Assembly: GCA_021107755.1 (NCBI GenBank)
Contig: JAIOSF010000025.1
Coordinates: 1-64,000, forward strand
Length of the DNA stretch: 64,000 nucleotides
Direction of reading: 5' to 3'
Source: Arcobacteraceae bacterium
GTDB taxonomy: Bacteria > Campylobacterota > Campylobacteria > Campylobacterales > Arcobacteraceae
Within the stretch, counting starts at the first letter, position 1; every line of letters starts with the position of its first letter. The notes beneath the pieces are model-generated. The model was given only the letters and a program-made list of their open reading frames with translations. It ran no database searches and was not told where the DNA came from. Of the stretch, positions 25,593 to 34,361 are shown one piece after another. The position numbers and the translations under genes were made by a program.

Positions 25593-25834
25593 GAGAATCC
25601 TGCTCCCTCTTTTGTCTTGGCAGTTAAATTTAAATCTTCAACGAGTGTTCTATAATCTACACCTGCTTGATGCATAGAAGCAAAACAAGTCACAATAACA
25701 GCAATAGCATTTGGTACATCACCTTTTTTTTTGTAAGCTTGTAAGTTTTTTTCACTTACTTTTATAAGTTTGCTAAATTTTGGGAGGCTAATATCTGCAT
25801 CTAATAAGTTTTTCTTAAATTCTATAAAAGTCAT
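25574..25834 (-). CDS. Small HTH-like conserved hypothetical protein (86 aa)
   Basis: An 86-aa protein with an N-terminal helix-turn-helix-like stretch (LPKFSKLIKVSEKNLQAYKKKGDVP), then a hydrophobic helix and a Lys-rich tail. It resembles small XRE-like proteins of Campylobacterota. It lies alone between two plus-strand genes with a terminator at its 3' end. It lacks the Pho-box-like motif; a TATAAT is present upstream. DNA binding is likely; its targets are unknown. Confidence 0.6.
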   Translation of the reverse strand: MTFIEFKKNLLDADISLPKFSKLIKVSEKNLQAYKKKGDVPNAIAVIVTCFASMHQAGVDYRTLVEDLNLTAKTKEGAGFSKKKKD

Positions 25835-25985
25835 ATGTATCCATTACATTAAATTATTTTTCGGAATTATACCATATTTTATTACTATAAGCAATATAAA
25901 GTATTCAGTTTAGTTTAAAGTAGATAATGTAATAATGTCTATAATTTATTACCAATAGTAATAAAATTAAAACTAGGAGACCAAA

Positions 25986-26174
25986 ATGGCAAAAGAACTA
26001 AAGAAAAAAGCAGTAGCTAAAGTAGCAAAAAAAGCAGTAGCAAAAGCTGGTGTTAAAAAGAAAAATACTAAAAAAGTATTAAAAGTAGTAACAAAAGCAG
26101 TAGCAAAAAAATCACCAAAAAAAGTAAAAGTAGCTAAGAAAATAGCTAAAAAAGCAGCTAAAAAAGCAGCATAG
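25986..26174 (+). CDS. Lys/Ala-rich histone H1-like DNA-binding protein
   Basis: A 62-aa protein made almost only of Lys, Ala and Val in repeating AKKA/AVAK units, like the tail of histone H1 or bacterial Hc1/AlgP-type proteins. It should bind DNA non-specifically through charge. A strong AGGAGA ribosome site 5 nt before the ATG and a perfect terminator right after the stop suggest a highly expressed single-gene unit. Its promoter has TATAAT (around 25950) but no Pho-box-like half-sites. Confidence 0.75.
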   Translation: MAKELKKKAVAKVAKKAVAKAGVKKKNTKKVLKVVTKAVAKKSPKKVKVAKKIAKKAAKKAA

Positions 26175-26179
26175 TTTTA

Positions 26180-26212
26180 TAGTATAGACTTTTGTCTATA
26201 CTATTCTTTTTA
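26180..26212 (+). terminator. Rho-independent terminator after the histone-like gene
   Basis: A perfect 10-bp stem (26180-26189 with 26194-26203), TTTT loop and TTCTTTTT tail, six bases after the stop codon. Confidence 0.88.
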
Positions 26213-26216
26213 CAAT

Positions 26217-26249
26217 TGTAACTATTATGTTACTCTTCAGCGATAACAT
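26217..26249 (+). promoter_or_regulatory. Pho-box-like promoter of the di-heme cytochrome gene
   Basis: Plus strand: TGTAAC (26217-26222), 5 bp, TGTTAC (26228-26233), 10 bp, TAACAT (26244-26249). The predicted transcript start is at or next to the ATG at 26255, so the message may be leaderless. No ribosome site is seen before the ATG. Confidence 0.55.
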
Positions 26250-26254
26250 TTCAT

Positions 26255-27895
26255 ATGTTATTATTCAAAAAGTTAATCATTTTTATTTTATTATTACAAG
26301 TTTCTATCATAGGAAAAGACTCTTTTGATATTCATAACGAAGTAATTAATAATCCAACAGCATATATTCCATCACAATGTTATACAATAACAAAAGATTT
26401 AAAAGGTGATCTACATAATCCTTGTTACAGTTGTCATCAAAAATCCCAAGAACCAAATTATATAAACGATTTTGATTTGCAAGAAAATTACTCTTTCCCT
26501 CTACAAGCGAGAGAAAATCCCTATAAAAACTTATTTAAAGACAGAACAAAAAAAATAGCAAGAATTAGTAATAAAAGTATTTTGGATTATATTCGACAAA
26601 GTAATTATTTTGATAAAAATAATGAGATTATTTTAAAGAAGAGATTACAAAATATTCCAAAAAATTGGGACTATGATAATAACAATAAATGGGATGGATA
26701 TATTCCTGATTGTTATTTTAATTTTGATAATGAGGGCTTTGATAAAGATCTAAAAAACAATTATACTGGTTGGAGAGCTTTTGCATATTATCCTTTTTTA
26801 GGAACTTTTTGGCCAACGAATGGAAGTAGTGATGATGTTTTAATACGACTTGATACTCTCTTTATGGAAGATAAAAATGGAAAATTTAATTTAGAGATTT
26901 ATAAAATTAACCTAGCAATTGTTGAGGCACTTATTAAAAGGGAAGATATATCTATAGATGAAATTGATGAAAATCTGTATGGTGTTGATTTAGATAAAAA
27001 TGGGATACTTGATAAATCAGATATTATAAAATACAAATGGGAACCTTTAAAAGGTATCAACATGTTTTATGTGGGGATGGCAAAAGAATACCAAGAAAAA
27101 AATAAAATCTTTGCAAGAGCAGGGCTTTATCCAAAAAATACAGAGTTTTTACATACAGTTCGTTATTTAGATATAAAAAATAATAGTATAGGATTATCAA
27201 AGAGATTAAAAGAGCTACGGTATGCAAAAAAAGTTTATGCACCTAATTATATGGATTTATCAACTACTACAATTCAAGCAAATATTGAAAAAGAGGATGA
27301 TGGAGATATTCACGAAGTATTTAAAATAGACCCTGAAATTGGTATTAGTAATGGAAAAGGGTGGAGATATTTAGGTTTTCTTGAGGATAAAAATGGGGAT
27401 TTACGACCATCTACAAAAGAGGAGCTTATCTATTGTATAGGGTGTCATAACAATCTAGGTGTTACAACAGATACAACTTTTGTTTTTCAAAGAAAGCTTG
27501 GTAGTGAGGAGTTTCAAAAAGGTTGGTATCATTGGAAACAAAAAAGTTTACAGGGTTTAAGTGAACCAAAACGAGCTGACGGCAAATATGAATATAGTTA
27601 TTATCTTAAAAACAATCATGCAGGGGATGAGTTTCGAGAAAATAAAGAGATTATGGAGAAGTTTTTTAATGAAAATGGTGACTTAAAACAAAATGAGATA
27701 GAAAAACTTCACAAAGATATTACACATCTTTTAATCTCATCTTTGAAAAGAGCTATAAATTTAAATAAAGCTTATAAACTAATAGTTGAGGAACAGAGCT
27801 TTATATATGGGCGAGATGCTACAATAAAGCCTTCAAAAAATATTCATAAAAAACTTAAAGAGAATCAAACTACATATTTAAAAGCGATAAATTAG
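26255..27895 (+). CDS. Secreted di-heme cytochrome c-like protein
   Basis: A 546-aa protein with an N-terminal signal peptide (hydrophobic stretch from residue 4 to about 20) and two CxxCH heme sites: CYSCH near residue 58 and CIGCH near 390. An EF-hand-like calcium loop, DLDKNGILDKSD, lies near residue 248. It should act in the periplasm or outside the cell. I do not recognise a named family. It is followed 86 bp later by a PhoX-family gene, and each has a Pho-box-like promoter, so it is probably induced by phosphate lack. The start is fixed by the signal peptide; no later Met would keep it. The electron partner is unknown. Confidence 0.75.
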   Translation: MLLFKKLIIFILLLQVSIIGKDSFDIHNEVINNPTAYIPSQCYTITKDLKGDLHNPCYSCHQKSQEPNYINDFDLQENYSFPLQARENPYKNLFKDRTKKIARISNKSILDYIRQSNYFDKNNEIILKKRLQNIPKNWDYDNNNKWDGYIPDCYFNFDNEGFDKDLKNNYTGWRAFAYYPFLGTFWPTNGSSDDVLIRLDTLFMEDKNGKFNLEIYKINLAIVEALIKREDISIDEIDENLYGVDLDKNGILDKSDIIKYKWEPLKGINMFYVGMAKEYQEKNKIFARAGLYPKNTEFLHTVRYLDIKNNSIGLSKRLKELRYAKKVYAPNYMDLSTTTIQANIEKEDDGDIHEVFKIDPEIGISNGKGWRYLGFLEDKNGDLRPSTKEELIYCIGCHNNLGVTTDTTFVFQRKLGSEEFQKGWYHWKQKSLQGLSEPKRADGKYEYSYYLKNNHAGDEFRENKEIMEKFFNENGDLKQNEIEKLHKDITHLLISSLKRAINLNKAYKLIVEEQSFIYGRDATIKPSKNIHKKLKENQTTYLKAIN

Positions 27896-27911
27896 AAGAT
27901 TCTCTGGCGAT

Positions 27912-27944
27912 AACTAAATCTTGTAACCTAAGTGTAATTTAGTT
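27912..27944. repeat. 8-bp inverted repeat around the phoX Pho box
   Basis: AACTAAAT (27912-27919) and its complement (27937-27944) flank the two half-sites. It may be a weak terminator for the cytochrome gene (followed by GTTTT) or simply overlap the promoter. Confidence 0.3.
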
Positions 27945-27954
27945 GTTTTAAACT
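27922..27954 (+). promoter_or_regulatory. Pho-box-like promoter of the phoX-like gene
   Basis: Plus strand: TGTAAC (27922-27927), 5 bp, TGTAAT (27933-27938), 10 bp, TAAACT (27949-27954). AAAGGAAG precedes the ATG at 27982. Confidence 0.68.
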
Positions 27955-27981
27955 TCTTCAAATTTTTTATAAAGGAAGAAG

Positions 27982-29826
27982 ATGTATAAAAGTCTTATGG
28001 TTAAAGGGTTATCAACAGCGTTAATTGGTCTTACCATTGTTGGATGTACAAATGAGGCATCAAAACAAAATATTAGTAAAACACACAATAGTATAGTATT
28101 TGAAAATGTACCAGCACCAGTGAGTGTTGAGGAGAAAAAATCTATCTTAGCATCATCAAAAGTGACTATCAATGGAAAATCTTATGATATAGGTTTTCAT
28201 ACAATTGCTAGAACGGGTCAGAAGTTACCAAGTTTAGATGGGAAAACTACTGAAATATTTGGGATGGTAAAAGATGAGATGGGAAATCCACTCAAACATA
28301 AAGATGGAACCCCATTTGTTTGTAGAACAAGTAAAGATGGATCGGGTCCAGATCATACAACACTCCATGAAAAAGATGGAAACCTTTTTGCTATCACACA
28401 ATTTGAGTGTGCACCAGGTGCTATTTATATCTCAAAGTTAGAAAAAACAGCTCAAGGTGGACTTAAAGCAGTAGCAACTAGTCATATCTCTCAAGCTTCT
28501 CATCATGGTGGTTGGGTACATTGTGCTGGGATGAAAACACCTTGGGGAAGTCATCTTGGAAGTGAAGAGTATGAATCAAATGCAAAAAAATTAACAGCAA
28601 ACAACCAAATAGAAGATGAAGATGGATATTACAATAATACATCACTATTTTTTAAAGATGGACAACTAAACAACAGTCCATATTATTATGGATGGACACC
28701 TGAAGTTACTATTACAAATTCAAAAGGTGAAACATCATATACAAAACACTATACTCTTGGAAGATTTGCTCATGAGTTAGCATATGTGATGCCTGATGAA
28801 AAAACAGTATACTTAACAGATGATGGAACAAATGGTGCTTTATTTATGTTTATCGCTGATAAAAAGGCTGATTTATCAAGTGGTACATTATATGCTGCTA
28901 AATTAAATCAGAAAGATGCTACTAATGGTGGAAAATTTGATATCTCTTGGATAAATTTAGGTCATGCAGATGATGCATCATTAAGAAGATTTATAGATAA
29001 AAAACCAAAGTTTTTTGAGATGTTTGATGAGGTGAAACCACAAAATGGTAAATGTGAATCTGGGTATTCATCTATTAATACAAGCTGGAAACATGAGTGT
29101 TTAAAAGTAAAACCATTTATGGATATGTATGCTTCAAGACTTGAAAGTAGAAGATATGCAGCAATCAAAGGTGCTACAACAGAGTTTAGAAAAAAAGAGG
29201 GTATCACTTTAGATAAAGCAAGAAATACACTTTATATTGCAATTAGTAGAATTCAATATGGTATGGAAGATTTTATGAAAAAAGGGAAACCAGAATCAAA
29301 ATATGATATTGGTGGAAACAATGATATTAAACTTAAAAGAAATGATTGTGGTGGTGTATACAGTTTAGCTTTAAGTGATGGACAAAAAGATACTTCAGGA
29401 AAAGTAATAGATAGTAACTATGTAACAGTTGATTTTAAAGGTGAAGTGCTAGGAAAAATGCATAAATATCCAAAAGGTGATAAGTTTGAGGGGAATAAAT
29501 GTGCAGTTGATGGACTAGCAGAACCTGATAACTTAACTTTTATAGATAACTCTGATATCTTAATCATTGGTGAAGATACAGGTGCTCACCAGATAGATTA
29601 TATTTGGGCATATGATGTTGTAAAAAAAGATTTAACAAGAATATTTACTACACCTTATGGTTCTGAAACAACTTCACCTTTTTGGTACTCTAATATTGCT
29701 GGAAATGGTTATTTAACTACAGTTATTCAACACCCATTTGGTGAGAGTGATCAAGAGAAAGCTGATAGTGAAGCCGATAAAGAATCTTGGGTTGGTGTTG
29801 TTGGACCTTTCCCTATTTTAAAATAG
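27982..29826 (+). CDS. phoX: PhoX-family (DUF839) phosphatase-like lipoprotein
   Basis: A 614-aa protein of the PhoX/DUF839 family, which includes calcium- and iron-dependent alkaline phosphatases. The N-terminus has a lipobox, LTIVGC, with Cys near residue 22, so it is likely anchored as a lipoprotein rather than exported by a Tat signal as in classical PhoX. Family segments include TPWGSHLGSEEY near residue 192, the FAHELAYVMPDEKTVYLTDD block near 258 and LAEPDNLTF with IIGEDTG near 515. It would release phosphate from organic esters outside the cytoplasm. It has its own Pho-box-like promoter and a perfect terminator. Activity is inferred; some DUF839 proteins are not phosphatases. Confidence 0.78.
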   Translation: MYKSLMVKGLSTALIGLTIVGCTNEASKQNISKTHNSIVFENVPAPVSVEEKKSILASSKVTINGKSYDIGFHTIARTGQKLPSLDGKTTEIFGMVKDEMGNPLKHKDGTPFVCRTSKDGSGPDHTTLHEKDGNLFAITQFECAPGAIYISKLEKTAQGGLKAVATSHISQASHHGGWVHCAGMKTPWGSHLGSEEYESNAKKLTANNQIEDEDGYYNNTSLFFKDGQLNNSPYYYGWTPEVTITNSKGETSYTKHYTLGRFAHELAYVMPDEKTVYLTDDGTNGALFMFIADKKADLSSGTLYAAKLNQKDATNGGKFDISWINLGHADDASLRRFIDKKPKFFEMFDEVKPQNGKCESGYSSINTSWKHECLKVKPFMDMYASRLESRRYAAIKGATTEFRKKEGITLDKARNTLYIAISRIQYGMEDFMKKGKPESKYDIGGNNDIKLKRNDCGGVYSLALSDGQKDTSGKVIDSNYVTVDFKGEVLGKMHKYPKGDKFEGNKCAVDGLAEPDNLTFIDNSDILIIGEDTGAHQIDYIWAYDVVKKDLTRIFTTPYGSETTSPFWYSNIAGNGYLTTVIQHPFGESDQEKADSEADKESWVGVVGPFPILK

Positions 29827-29842
29827 TTACTTTTCAATTTAT

Positions 29843-29878
29843 ATTATACAGGTTATTAAACCTGTATAATCTCTTTTA
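29843..29878 (+). terminator. Rho-independent terminator after the phoX-like gene
   Basis: A perfect 12-bp stem (29843-29854 with 29859-29870), 4-base loop and a CTCTTTT tail, 16 bases after the stop codon. Confidence 0.85.
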
Positions 29879-29966
29879 TAGATTCAAAAAATCATCCTCT
29901 TTATAATAATAAATTTTATGTTTAAATGTTACAATCAACAATATTCTTACTAAAGGTAAACAGTTT

Positions 29967-31430
29967 ATGTTAGATACCAGACGACATCTCACACGATTTT
30001 TTGATAAAGCATACACAATGTCTTTACAAGTTGTTTTTACAAGTTTTACAATCTCTTTTTTAGTAGCTTTCATTGTTGCTTTTATCCCCGAGTATGGGAT
30101 TGATAAAAACATGACTTATACTCTTTTTATTTTACTCTTTGCAGCTGGACTTTGGGTAACTGAAGCGATACCTGCCTTTGCAGTTTCTTTGTTAGTTATA
30201 GCTTTAGAGATGGTTCTTTTAGGATTTAATAATTTTGATTTTTCAAGTGGTAGTAAAGAGTGGCAAGTATATTTACAACCTTGGTCCTCCCCTTTGATAT
30301 TTCTATTTTTAGCTGGGTTTATTATGGCAGCTGCAGCTTCTAAAACAAAACTTGATGTATGGATGGCAAAAAAAGTTTTATTTTTTGTTGGTGGAAGACC
30401 CCATAATATTGTCACGGGGCTTATAGGTATTACCTATCTTTTATCAATGTTTGTATCAAACACAGCAACAGCTGCTATGATGATGACGATACTTTTACCT
30501 CTTTTAACACATATCAAAGAATCAAATCCATTTCAAAAAGCAGTTTTACTTTCTGTTGTTGTTGGGGCAAACTTAGGTGGTATGGCTACAATTATAGGAA
30601 CTCCACCAAATGCTATTGCTGTTGGTATATTAGGAGATAGTGCTCCATCATTTATTGGGTGGATTTTTTTAGCATTACCACCATCTTTAATAGTTGTGTT
30701 GATTTTAAGATTTGTAATTTTAAAAATCTATAAATCAACAGAGCCTTTTATAGATTTGAAATCTATAAAAGAGGTGGAGCATTTTGATGATTCTACAAAA
30801 AAGTTTTCTAAAATACCTACCGTTCCAAGTTGGAAAAAAAATGTAACTGTGATAATTTTTAGTTTAACTATTTTATTATGGCTTACAGGTCCATTGCATC
30901 ATATTCCTACAACAGTTGTATCTCTTTTACCAATAATTGGATTTACACTTTTTGGGATACTTGATGCGGATGATATTTGTAAAATACGATGGGATGTAAT
31001 AATACTAATTATTGGTGGATTAAGTCTTGGGCTTGCAGTATCTAAAACTGGTCTTGATATGTGGCTTGCAAATCTTATCTCAACAGATGGGATGTCTATA
31101 TTGTGGATTATGTTTATCTTTTCCTACTTAGTTGTTGTAATTTCAAACTTTATGAGTAACACTGCTGCAACTAATATAATGCTTCCAATAGTTATAGCAA
31201 TAGCTACAACCATATCACAAGAAGCCAGTTATTTAGCAGTTGTTGCAGTTGCATTAAGTGCTTCTTTTGCTATGAGTTTAGCGGTATCAACACCACCAAA
31301 TGCCATTATATTTTCAAGTAAAAAAGTTCAATCAAAAGATTTTTTAATTTTGGGTATAATTACGGCATTATTAGGACCAGTAATTGTAATAGGCTGGTTG
31401 TTTATGATAGATAAAATTTTTGGATTTTAA
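29967..31430 (+). CDS. SLC13/DASS-family anion:sodium symporter
   Basis: A 487-aa membrane protein with about a dozen hydrophobic segments and the two SNT signatures of the DASS family: SNTATAAMM near residue 167 and SNTAATNIM near 397. Each is followed by a TPPNA motif (GTPPNAIAVG, STPPNAIIFS). DASS proteins carry dicarboxylates or sulfate with sodium; distant relatives move phosphate. The substrate cannot be read from sequence. It lies between PhoX and the glycogen island, but its upstream region lacks the shared Pho-box-like promoter, so it may be regulated separately. Confidence 0.85.
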   Translation: MLDTRRHLTRFFDKAYTMSLQVVFTSFTISFLVAFIVAFIPEYGIDKNMTYTLFILLFAAGLWVTEAIPAFAVSLLVIALEMVLLGFNNFDFSSGSKEWQVYLQPWSSPLIFLFLAGFIMAAAASKTKLDVWMAKKVLFFVGGRPHNIVTGLIGITYLLSMFVSNTATAAMMMTILLPLLTHIKESNPFQKAVLLSVVVGANLGGMATIIGTPPNAIAVGILGDSAPSFIGWIFLALPPSLIVVLILRFVILKIYKSTEPFIDLKSIKEVEHFDDSTKKFSKIPTVPSWKKNVTVIIFSLTILLWLTGPLHHIPTTVVSLLPIIGFTLFGILDADDICKIRWDVIILIIGGLSLGLAVSKTGLDMWLANLISTDGMSILWIMFIFSYLVVVISNFMSNTAATNIMLPIVIAIATTISQEASYLAVVAVALSASFAMSLAVSTPPNAIIFSSKKVQSKDFLILGIITALLGPVIVIGWLFMIDKIFGF

Positions 31431-31441
31431 ATAAAGAAAAA

Positions 31442-31474
31442 TGTAATCAATGTGTTATTATAAATGATTATAAT
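31442..31474 (+). promoter_or_regulatory. Pho-box-like promoter of the glucan phosphorylase-pgk-mgtE operon
   Basis: Plus strand: TGTAAT (31442-31447), 5 bp, TGTTAT (31453-31458), 10 bp, TATAAT (31469-31474), a perfect -10. Confidence 0.7.
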
Positions 31475-31502
31475 GACTGATTATAAAAATAAGGAAAAAT
31501 AG

Positions 31503-33143
31503 ATGCAAATAAAACAGTATGAGTTTAGTGAGGATTATAGTAAGGCGGTTGCCTATTTTTCAATGGAGTTTGCGATACACCAAGCTTTAAAAATATATTC
31601 AGGTGGATTAGGTTTTTTAGCAGGTTCTCATATGAGAAGTGTCTATGACTTAAAACAAAATGTTGTAGGTATTGGGATTTTGTGGAGTTATGGATATTAT
31701 GATCAAGCTAGAGATGAAGATAGAAACTTACGAATAGAATTTAGAAGAAAATATTATCACTTTTTAGAAGATTTAAATATCAGTGTAACGGTAAATATCA
31801 ATGGTAAACCAGTAGTTGTAAAAGCTTTAATGGTACCTGCTGAACTTTTTGGTAGTGCACCTTTGATTTTATTGACTACAGATGTTGAAGAGAATGATTA
31901 TCTCTCACGAACAATTACCCATAAATTGTATGATATGCATGAAGAGACACGAATAGCTCAAGAGATAGTGCTAGGTATTGGCGGAGTAAAAGTGTTAGAG
32001 GCTTTACATCATCAAGTAGATATTTATCATATGAATGAAGGTCATGCTTTACCTATGGTTTTTGAACTGTATAATAAAGTAAAAGATAAAGAACAATTAA
32101 AAGAGATGATTCGATTTACAACACATACACCAGAAGCTGCTGGAAATGAGATACATAATATTCATCTTTTAAATAAAATGGGATTTTTTGACTCAACTCC
32201 ACTAGAAAAAGTGAGAGAATTAACACAAACATATGATGACAACTTTAGCTTAACAGTGGGAGCATTAAGGATAGCAAAGATTGCAAACGGGGTGTCTAAA
32301 ATGCATGCAAAAGTAGCTACAGATATGTGGAGTAGTTATGAGGGAGTGTGTGAAATTATTCCTATTACAAATGCTCAAAATAAAAGATATTGGGCTGATA
32401 AACCAATGTTAAGAGCTTTAGATGAACATGAAGGTTATGAACTTATAGCTAGAAAAAAACATCTTAAAAGGGTTTTATTTAATGAAGTTGCAAATCAAAC
32501 AGGAAAAATGTTTGACCCAGATATTTTAACAATTGTTTGGGCAAGAAGATTTGCAGAATATAAAAGACCAGGATTACTAAAATACGATTTTGAAAGATTT
32601 GAAAAACTTATTACTCGAACAAAAGAACCTATTCAAATCATTTGGGCAGGAAAACCTTATCCACACGATACAAATGCAATTAATATTTTTAATGAGTTAA
32701 CTTATATATGTAGAAGTTATAAAAGTGTGGCAGTTTTAATTGGTTATGAGTTAGAGTTATCAAGACTTCTTAAAAAAGGTGCTGATATTTGGCTCAATAC
32801 TCCAAGAATCACAAGGGAAGCTAGTGGTACAAGTGGTATGAGTGCTGCTATGAATGGAGCAATTAATTTTTCAATAGCAGATGGTTGGCATCCAGAGTTT
32901 TGTAAAGAGGAAAAGAATAGTTTTACAATTTTAGGAGCAGATGCTAGTTTAAGTGTTGAAAATCAAGATCAAGTAGACAACAAAAGTATGATGGATATAC
33001 TTGAAGAAAAAATCATCCCAACTTATTATGAAAATGAAAAAGAGTGGATAGAGTTGATGAAAAACTCTATGAGTGATGTATTATTTGAATTTGATTCAGG
33101 TTCTATGGCTCACAAATATTATGAAAAAATGTATAAATTCTAG
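31503..33143 (+). CDS. Short-form GT35 alpha-glucan phosphorylase-like protein lacking the PLP lysine
   Basis: A 546-aa protein of the short alpha-glucan phosphorylase type. It has the N-terminal YFSMEFAIHQALKIYSGGLG segment, the phosphate-site-like VWARRFAEYKRP near residue 345, WAGKPYPHD near 380 and the C-terminal EASGTSGMSAAMNGA block near 445. In GT35 enzymes that block carries the Lys that binds pyridoxal phosphate (GMK or NMK); here it is Ser (codon AGT around 32841). The protein may thus not use PLP and may not be a true phosphorylase, or it may belong to a clade with another mechanism. It is the first gene of an operon with pgk and mgtE. A role in glycogen breakdown or build-up is inferred from context. 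Confidence 0.8.
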   Translation: MQIKQYEFSEDYSKAVAYFSMEFAIHQALKIYSGGLGFLAGSHMRSVYDLKQNVVGIGILWSYGYYDQARDEDRNLRIEFRRKYYHFLEDLNISVTVNINGKPVVVKALMVPAELFGSAPLILLTTDVEENDYLSRTITHKLYDMHEETRIAQEIVLGIGGVKVLEALHHQVDIYHMNEGHALPMVFELYNKVKDKEQLKEMIRFTTHTPEAAGNEIHNIHLLNKMGFFDSTPLEKVRELTQTYDDNFSLTVGALRIAKIANGVSKMHAKVATDMWSSYEGVCEIIPITNAQNKRYWADKPMLRALDEHEGYELIARKKHLKRVLFNEVANQTGKMFDPDILTIVWARRFAEYKRPGLLKYDFERFEKLITRTKEPIQIIWAGKPYPHDTNAINIFNELTYICRSYKSVAVLIGYELELSRLLKKGADIWLNTPRITREASGTSGMSAAMNGAINFSIADGWHPEFCKEEKNSFTILGADASLSVENQDQVDNKSMMDILEEKIIPTYYENEKEWIELMKNSMSDVLFEFDSGSMAHKYYEKMYKF

Positions 33144-33152
33144 GAGAAGATG

Positions 33153-34361
33153 ATGTTAAGTAATATTGAATTGATGCAAACAGTAAAGTCTTTAAAAGAT
33201 ATAGATATAAAAGATAAAAGAGTTTTAATAAGAGTTGATTTTAATGTACCTTTAGATTCACATAACAATATAACAGATGACAATCGTATCAAAGAAGCGC
33301 TTCATACTATAAATCATTGTATTGATAATGAAGCTAAAAATATAGTTTTAGTAACACATCTTGGAAAACCAAAAAATGGATATGAAGAGAAGTTCTCATT
33401 AAAACATATAGTTAAAAGATTGGAAAGATTACTTGATAGAAAAGTTGATTTAATCGATAACTTTATGGAGCAAAAAGATACTTTAAATAGTGGAACAAAT
33501 GCAAAGATATTTTTACTAGAAAATATAAGGTTTTTTGAGGGAGAAACTAAAAATGATAATAACTTATCAAAAGAGTTAGCATCGCTTTGTGATGTATTTG
33601 TAAATGATGCTTTTGGAACAAGCCATAGAGCTCATAGTTCAACTGTAGGAATTACAAAATATGTAGATAGAAAAGTGGCTGGCTTTTTACTAAAGCGTGA
33701 AATAGATGCTTTTGCTAAAGCACTTTTTAAACCAACACAACCAATATGTTTAGTTGTAGGTGGGGCAAAAGTTTCCTCAAAAATTACACTATTAAATAAT
33801 ATCTTGCCTAAAATTGATAAGCTTATAATTGGGGGAGCTATGTCAAATACTTTCTTAAAAGCTATAGGGTATGATACAAAAGCTTCACTTGTAGAAGATG
33901 AGTTTTTAGATGAAGCAAATATGATTTTAAAAACAGCGAGAGAATCTAAAGTAAATGTATATCTTCCTGTTGATGTGGTAATAACAGATAATATAGATCA
34001 TCCAATAGATATAAAAATAGTTCCCTCTCAAGATATGCTAGATGGTTTTAAAGCTGTAGATATTGGACCTGCAACAGTGAAACTTTTTGAAGAAGCGATA
34101 GGATTATCAAATACTATTATTTGGAATGGACCTATGGGTATTTTTGAGATAGATAGATTTAGTAAAGGGACATTTAGAATAGCTCATGCTATTGCCGATA
34201 CTTATGCTTATAGTATAGTAGGTGGTGGAGATACTGCAAGTGCAGCTGAAAAAGCTGATGAGAAAGAAAATATAAGTTTTATCTCAACAGGTGGGGGAGC
34301 TAGCTTAGAACTTCTTGAGGGAAAACTACTTCCAGGATTTGAAAACTTAGAGAAAATATAA
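33153..34361 (+). CDS. pgk: Phosphoglycerate kinase
   Basis: About 402 aa, normal for the family. It has the opening RVLIRVDFNVPLD block, GTSHRAHSS near residue 155, VGGAKVSSK and IIGGAMSNTF near 200-230, the ATP-site WNGPMGIFE near 330, and GGGDT(A)SAAEKAD near the C-terminus. It makes ATP from 1,3-bisphosphoglycerate. AGGAG lies six bases before the ATG at 33153; another ATG at 33150 is closer. It begins right after the phosphorylase-like gene and its stop overlaps the mgtE start (TAATG), so the three genes are co-translated. Confidence 0.95.
   Translation: MLSNIELMQTVKSLKDIDIKDKRVLIRVDFNVPLDSHNNITDDNRIKEALHTINHCIDNEAKNIVLVTHLGKPKNGYEEKFSLKHIVKRLERLLDRKVDLIDNFMEQKDTLNSGTNAKIFLLENIRFFEGETKNDNNLSKELASLCDVFVNDAFGTSHRAHSSTVGITKYVDRKVAGFLLKREIDAFAKALFKPTQPICLVVGGAKVSSKITLLNNILPKIDKLIIGGAMSNTFLKAIGYDTKASLVEDEFLDEANMILKTARESKVNVYLPVDVVITDNIDHPIDIKIVPSQDMLDGFKAVDIGPATVKLFEEAIGLSNTIIWNGPMGIFEIDRFSKGTFRIAHAIADTYAYSIVGGGDTASAAEKADEKENISFISTGGGASLELLEGKLLPGFENLEKI

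Noticed and set aside
29880-29966. Pho-box-like motif before the SLC13 transporter gene
   Set aside because: TGTTAC is present once, but no partner lies 11 bp away and no -10 sits at the fixed distance.
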